Shown: positions 14,197-17,506 of the stretch, one piece after another | How the letters are laid out: each line of letters opens with the position of its first letter | How positions within the stretch are numbered: the first letter of the stretch is position 1 | Source of the DNA: Opitutaceae bacterium | Lineage (GTDB): Bacteria; Verrucomicrobiota; Verrucomicrobiia; Opitutales; Opitutaceae | NCBI GenBank assembly: GCA_020847775.1 | Contig: JADLBI010000151.1 | Span: 1-17,506 of the forward strand | Direction: 5' to 3' | DNA length: 17,506 bases | Notes under the pieces: model-generated | Databases searched by the model: none | What the model saw: only the letters and a program-made list of their open reading frames with translations | What the model was told of the DNA's origin: nothing | Made by a program: the position numbers and the translations under genes

Positions 14197-15414
14197 ATGT
14201 CCGCCGCCAGCCATCCCGCCCCAGAAGGCAAGCCCATCGCCAGCAAGCTCACCGACCTTGAAATCAAGGACGCGCACCTGATCTTCCAATCGGTTTGGGA
14301 GGATCTGAACGAGAGCACGGGCCGCGAAAACCTGCGCTTCCCCAAGGAGATCATCCTGCTGGGCGGCGCGCCCGGATCCGGCAAAGGCACGCACACCGCG
14401 TTCATCGCCAAAACCCGCGGGCTCACCTGCCCGCCGGTCGTGATCAGCGCGCTGCTGGATTCGCCCGAGGCCAAGCGCTTGAAAGACGCCGGCGCGATGG
14501 TGGGCGACCGCGAGGTCATCGGCCTGCTGCTGCATGAGTTGATGAAACCGGCCTACCGCGACGGCGTCATCCTCGACGGTTTTCCGCGCACCCAGGTGCA
14601 GGTTGAGTGCCTGAAAATGCTCGTGGACAAGATGCACAAGTTGCGCCGCGAATTCTACGGCACTCCCCTCGGCATCCATTTCCGCCAGCCCACCGTGCAC
14701 ATCATGGTGCTGTTTGTGGACGAGAAGGAATCCATCGCCCGCCAGCTCAAGCGCGGGCGTGAAACCCGCCAGCACAATGAAGAGGTGCTGCGCACCGGCG
14801 ACGGCGCGTTGTGGGAGGACCGGCCGACCGATCACGACGAAGCCTTGGCGCAGCGCCGCTACCGTGTGTTCAAGGAGCAGACGTGGGACGCGCTTCAATC
14901 GCTGAAGGAGATTTTCCATTACCACTTCATCAATGCCGAGGGCACGATCGCGGAGGTTGAGCAAAATATCCTCAACGAGCTCGAATACCAAAGCACCCTC
15001 GAACTCGACCCCAAGACGGTGGACCGGTTGCGTGGCGTGCCCGTGGCCAGTGAATTGAGCATCCACGCCCGGCAGGAGCTGGTGAAACGGCTCGACAGCT
15101 ACGAGTTTGACCAGCCTGAAAGGTTCGCGCGCGTCATCGCCTTCATCGAGCAAAAGATCGTGCCGATCGTGAAACGCCACGCCATCTCCGGCACGGCGCA
15201 TATCAACACCGAGGACACCACGCTCGACGACCCGCAGGCTCTGGTCATGCTGATCGACGTGTTTTCAGAGCGCGGCTATCACGCCACGGTGGATCTGCAC
15301 AAAATCGAGGTGCCGGAAAAGGTCGATCTCGCCACCGGTCAGATCACTTGCCGCATGAAAAAGGTTTTCCGCATCCAAGTCCGGTTTTCCGGTTCGGAAA
15401 TCCGCCGCGGCTGA
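14197..15414 (+). CDS. Adenylate kinase-type nucleoside monophosphate kinase with long C-terminal extension
   Basis: A 405-aa protein, almost twice the length of ordinary adenylate kinase (about 215 aa). Residues 50-260 are the kinase, with P-loop GGAPGSGKGT (56-65), the NMP-binding DGFPRT (127-132), VDEKESIARQLKRGR near the LID, and RPTDHDEALAQRRYRVF (209-225) with the arginines that contact phosphates. A stretch at about 140-165 (KMHKLRREFYGTPLGIHFRQ) is inserted between DGFPRT and the following strand. Residues about 275-405 form an extension I cannot assign, with predicted helix (ELVKRLDSYEFDQPERFARV) and strands (ITCRMKKVFRIQVRF). The enzyme would balance AMP/ADP/ATP or a related NMP. 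The ATG lacks a Shine-Dalgarno. The gene converges on parC, with 24 bp between stops. Confidence 0.82.
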   Translation: MSAASHPAPEGKPIASKLTDLEIKDAHLIFQSVWEDLNESTGRENLRFPKEIILLGGAPGSGKGTHTAFIAKTRGLTCPPVVISALLDSPEAKRLKDAGAMVGDREVIGLLLHELMKPAYRDGVILDGFPRTQVQVECLKMLVDKMHKLRREFYGTPLGIHFRQPTVHIMVLFVDEKESIARQLKRGRETRQHNEEVLRTGDGALWEDRPTDHDEALAQRRYRVFKEQTWDALQSLKEIFHYHFINAEGTIAEVEQNILNELEYQSTLELDPKTVDRLRGVPVASELSIHARQELVKRLDSYEFDQPERFARVIAFIEQKIVPIVKRHAISGTAHINTEDTTLDDPQALVMLIDVFSERGYHATVDLHKIEVPEKVDLATGQITCRMKKVFRIQVRFSGSEIRRG

Positions 15415-15438
15415 TTATCCCGCCGGGTTTCCGCCCGT

Positions 15439-17457
15439 TCATTTTAGCGAAACGTCGTTCGGCTTGACCGCCTTGACCGTCCACTTGGTGACGGTGACGC
15501 CCTTGGCCGTGCGCGTGGAGATCGGGATGCCGCTGAGGTCGAAATCGAGCTCGCGGACGCGCGCGCCGCTGCGGCCGTCGAGCGAAACGTGCACGCTCTT
15601 GGGCATGGATTTTTCGTCCGGGCTCACGTCGAGCCAGACCACGGTCGAGCCCTCGCTCTTCACCAACGGATAGAGTTTGTCGCGGGACAGGCCGCCGATT
15701 TGGAAGCGCTTGGCGAAAGCTTTGCCTGACGCCTTGTCCTGATAGATCATGGAGTAGAAGTTGGCGTCGCCGTCCTTGGGCCAGATGTCGAGGTGGAGGA
15801 TGTTGCGGCCCATGAAAACCTTGTCGCCGACCTTCGAGACCTTGAGCGAGCCGTCCGCCATCAGGCACAACACACTGTCGAGCATGGTGCATTCCTTGAC
15901 GAATTCGTGCTGGCGCCAGTTGAGGCCGATGAAGCCCTCCTCGCGGTTGACGTAGAGGCGCTGGTTGGCGGCGATGACGTCGGCGGCCTTGATCTCCTCC
16001 AACTCATCGTAGCTGGTGCGGCGCTTGACGCCCTTGCCGAACTTTTCCTGCAGCGATTCGAACCACTTGATCGCGTAGGCGGTGAGGTGCTTCAGGTCGT
16101 GCTTCACCTGTTTGATGTCGTCCTCGATTTTTTTGATCTGCTCGTCGGCCTTGAAACGGTTGTAGGCGGAAATGCGCTTGATGCGAATCTCGGTCAGGCG
16201 CGTGATGTCGTCCTCCGTCACCTCGCGGCGCAGGTTTTTGAGAAACGGTTGCAAGCCCTCGCGAATCTCGACGAGCACCTCTTCCCACGTCTTTGCTTTC
16301 TCGATGCGGCGGTAGATGCGCTCCTCGATGAAGATGCGCTCCAGTGAATCCCAATGCCATTGCTGCTCGAGTTCGCCGAGCTTGATTTCGAGTTCCTGCT
16401 TCAACAGTTCGACCGTGTGGTCGACGCCGCGCTTGAGAATCTCGCGCACGCCGAGGAAGTGCGGCTTGTCGTTGGCGATGACGCAGGCCGCGGGCGAGAG
16501 GCTGTTCTGGCAGTTGGTAAATACGTAGAGCTGCTGGATGACTTGATCCGGATCACTGCCGGGCGGCAGGTGCACGAGGATCTCGACCTGATCGGCCGTG
16601 TTGTCGTCCACGTGTTTGATTTTGAGCTTACCTTTGGTGTTAGCCGTGATGATCGACTCGATGAGCGAAACCGTGGTCGTGCCATAGGGCAGCTCGGTGA
16701 TGGCGAGCAGGTATTTGCTGCGCTGCTCAATCTTGGCGCGGACCTTCACTTTGCCGCCGCGCTCGCCGTCGTTGTATTCCGAAAAATCGGCGATGCCGCC
16801 GGTCGGGAAATCGGGATAGATGCGGAACGTTTTTCCTTGCAGGTGATTGATCGCCGCGCGGCACAGGTCGTTGAAATTGTGCGGCAAAATTTTCGTCGAG
16901 AGCCCGACCGCGATGCCCTCCGCGCCCTCCAGCAATGTGATGGGAAACTTGGCGGGCAGCGTGACCGGCTCCTTCGCGCGGCCGTCGTAGCTGAGCTGCC
17001 ATTCCGTCGTCTTGGGGTTGAACAACACCTCGCGCGCGAACGGCGTGAGGCGCGCCTCGATGTAGCGCGACGCCGCCGCGTCGTCGCCGGTCAGCGTGTT
17101 GCCAAAGTTGCCCTGCGGCTCGATCAGCCAGCCGCGCTGCGCGATCGAGACCAACGCCGCGCCGATCGACGCGTCGCCGTGCGGGTGGAAACGCATCGTC
17201 GCGCCGACGACGTTGGCGACCTTGTGAAAGCGGCCGTCGTCCATGTCCCACAGCGTGTGGAGCACGCGGCGTTGCACGGGCTTGAGCCCGTCGTCGAGGT
17301 GCGGCACGGCGCGGTCGAGAATAACGTAGCTGGCGTATTCGAGAAACCAGCCGCGGTAGTGTTGCGCGAGCGGAGCCACGCCGGGCTTGGCTTCCGCGGC
17401 AGCATCGGGCGCGGCCGGTTCGGTGGCCTCCGGCGCGGACGGCGGCGTGATGGACAC
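15439..17457 (-). CDS. parC: DNA topoisomerase IV subunit A (ParC-type GyrA/ParC family)
   Basis: A 672-aa type IIA topoisomerase cleavage subunit, which makes the double-strand gate for decatenation and supercoil removal together with ParE. The winged-helix domain begins YASYVILDRAVPHLDDGLKP. The catalytic Tyr132 lies in AAASRYIEARLTPF, and a long coiled-coil tower follows (about 345-470). The C-terminal region is short and has no recognisable GyrA box, which favours ParC over GyrA. At the quinolone site the sequence is HPHGDASIGAALV, with Ala at the positions equivalent to GyrA Ser83 and Asp87. The GTG at 17457 has AAGGA 7 nt upstream and is a plausible start. However, the frame stays open for 16 more codons to the window edge, with a similar acidic, Ala/Pro-rich composition, so the true start may lie outside. 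Confidence 0.88.
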   Translation of the reverse strand: MSITPPSAPEATEPAAPDAAAEAKPGVAPLAQHYRGWFLEYASYVILDRAVPHLDDGLKPVQRRVLHTLWDMDDGRFHKVANVVGATMRFHPHGDASIGAALVSIAQRGWLIEPQGNFGNTLTGDDAAASRYIEARLTPFAREVLFNPKTTEWQLSYDGRAKEPVTLPAKFPITLLEGAEGIAVGLSTKILPHNFNDLCRAAINHLQGKTFRIYPDFPTGGIADFSEYNDGERGGKVKVRAKIEQRSKYLLAITELPYGTTTVSLIESIITANTKGKLKIKHVDDNTADQVEILVHLPPGSDPDQVIQQLYVFTNCQNSLSPAACVIANDKPHFLGVREILKRGVDHTVELLKQELEIKLGELEQQWHWDSLERIFIEERIYRRIEKAKTWEEVLVEIREGLQPFLKNLRREVTEDDITRLTEIRIKRISAYNRFKADEQIKKIEDDIKQVKHDLKHLTAYAIKWFESLQEKFGKGVKRRTSYDELEEIKAADVIAANQRLYVNREEGFIGLNWRQHEFVKECTMLDSVLCLMADGSLKVSKVGDKVFMGRNILHLDIWPKDGDANFYSMIYQDKASGKAFAKRFQIGGLSRDKLYPLVKSEGSTVVWLDVSPDEKSMPKSVHVSLDGRSGARVRELDFDLSGIPISTRTAKGVTVTKWTVKAVKPNDVSLK

Positions 17458-17506
17458 AGCGGTTTCCTTGTCCGGCGCGGAGTCGACAGTGAGCTCGGCT
17501 TGATCA

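Noticed and set aside
13885..15201. Long minus-strand open frame (438 codons) opposite the adenylate kinase gene
   Set aside because: The plus-strand frame carries the P-loop, DGFPRT and other kinase motifs. The minus frame has no recognisable domain and is typical of antisense openness in GC-rich DNA.
15415..15438. Search for a terminator between the convergent adenylate kinase and parC genes
   Set aside because: Only 24 bp and no hairpin with T-run; termination may occur within the opposing gene.

Overview
High-GC bacterial chromosomal DNA. I infer a member of Opitutaceae (Verrucomicrobiota) from the type of FloA/NfeD operon, the DUF4199 protein, the ParC type and the frequent absence of Shine-Dalgarno sequences. 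This rests on gene content only, with no database search. Every large coding stretch is explained, there are no RNA genes, and no gene-free stretch exceeds 300 bases. The longest is about 230 bp, at 13963-14196.

Left part (1-4557): the 3' end of ftsK and a RodZ-like membrane HTH protein run on the plus strand. They meet a tight four-gene minus-strand operon that reads leftward from 4557: long NfeD with a serine-protease domain, short NfeD, FloA (flotillin-like), and an unknown 175-aa membrane-anchored coiled-coil protein. This is a membrane-microdomain module.

Middle part (4675-10347): an aldose 1-epimerase converges on a phytanoyl-CoA dioxygenase family gene, with a perfect hairpin terminator between them. 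The dioxygenase is divergent from an AraC-type regulator. TatA and a secreted nucleotide pyrophosphatase/phosphodiesterase-like enzyme follow. Then comes a cluster of small membrane proteins: an 80-aa two-helix protein, a DUF4199 protein, and a 60-aa two-helix protein on the opposite strand. Strong intrinsic terminators separate these units.

Right part (10448-17506): an OxyR-like LysR regulator lies divergent from the 60-aa protein, and a dyad operator candidate sits between them. Next are a large double-domain U32 protein (rRNA/tRNA hydroxylation family), an adenylate kinase with an unusual C-terminal extension, and, converging on it, topoisomerase IV subunit A (ParC).

Most noteworthy signals: (1) a 76-bp composite palindrome made of two identical 9-bp-stem hairpins lies in frame inside the U32 gene, at the linker between its two domains. 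It looks like a REP/BIME-type element that has become protein coding. (2) A near-perfect 16-bp inverted pair flanks the araC gene and precedes both the dioxygenase gene and tatA. (3) An OxyR-like regulator has Ser at the Cys199 position. (4) ParC lacks both usual quinolone-anchoring residues. (5) An unknown coiled-coil protein ends the FloA operon.
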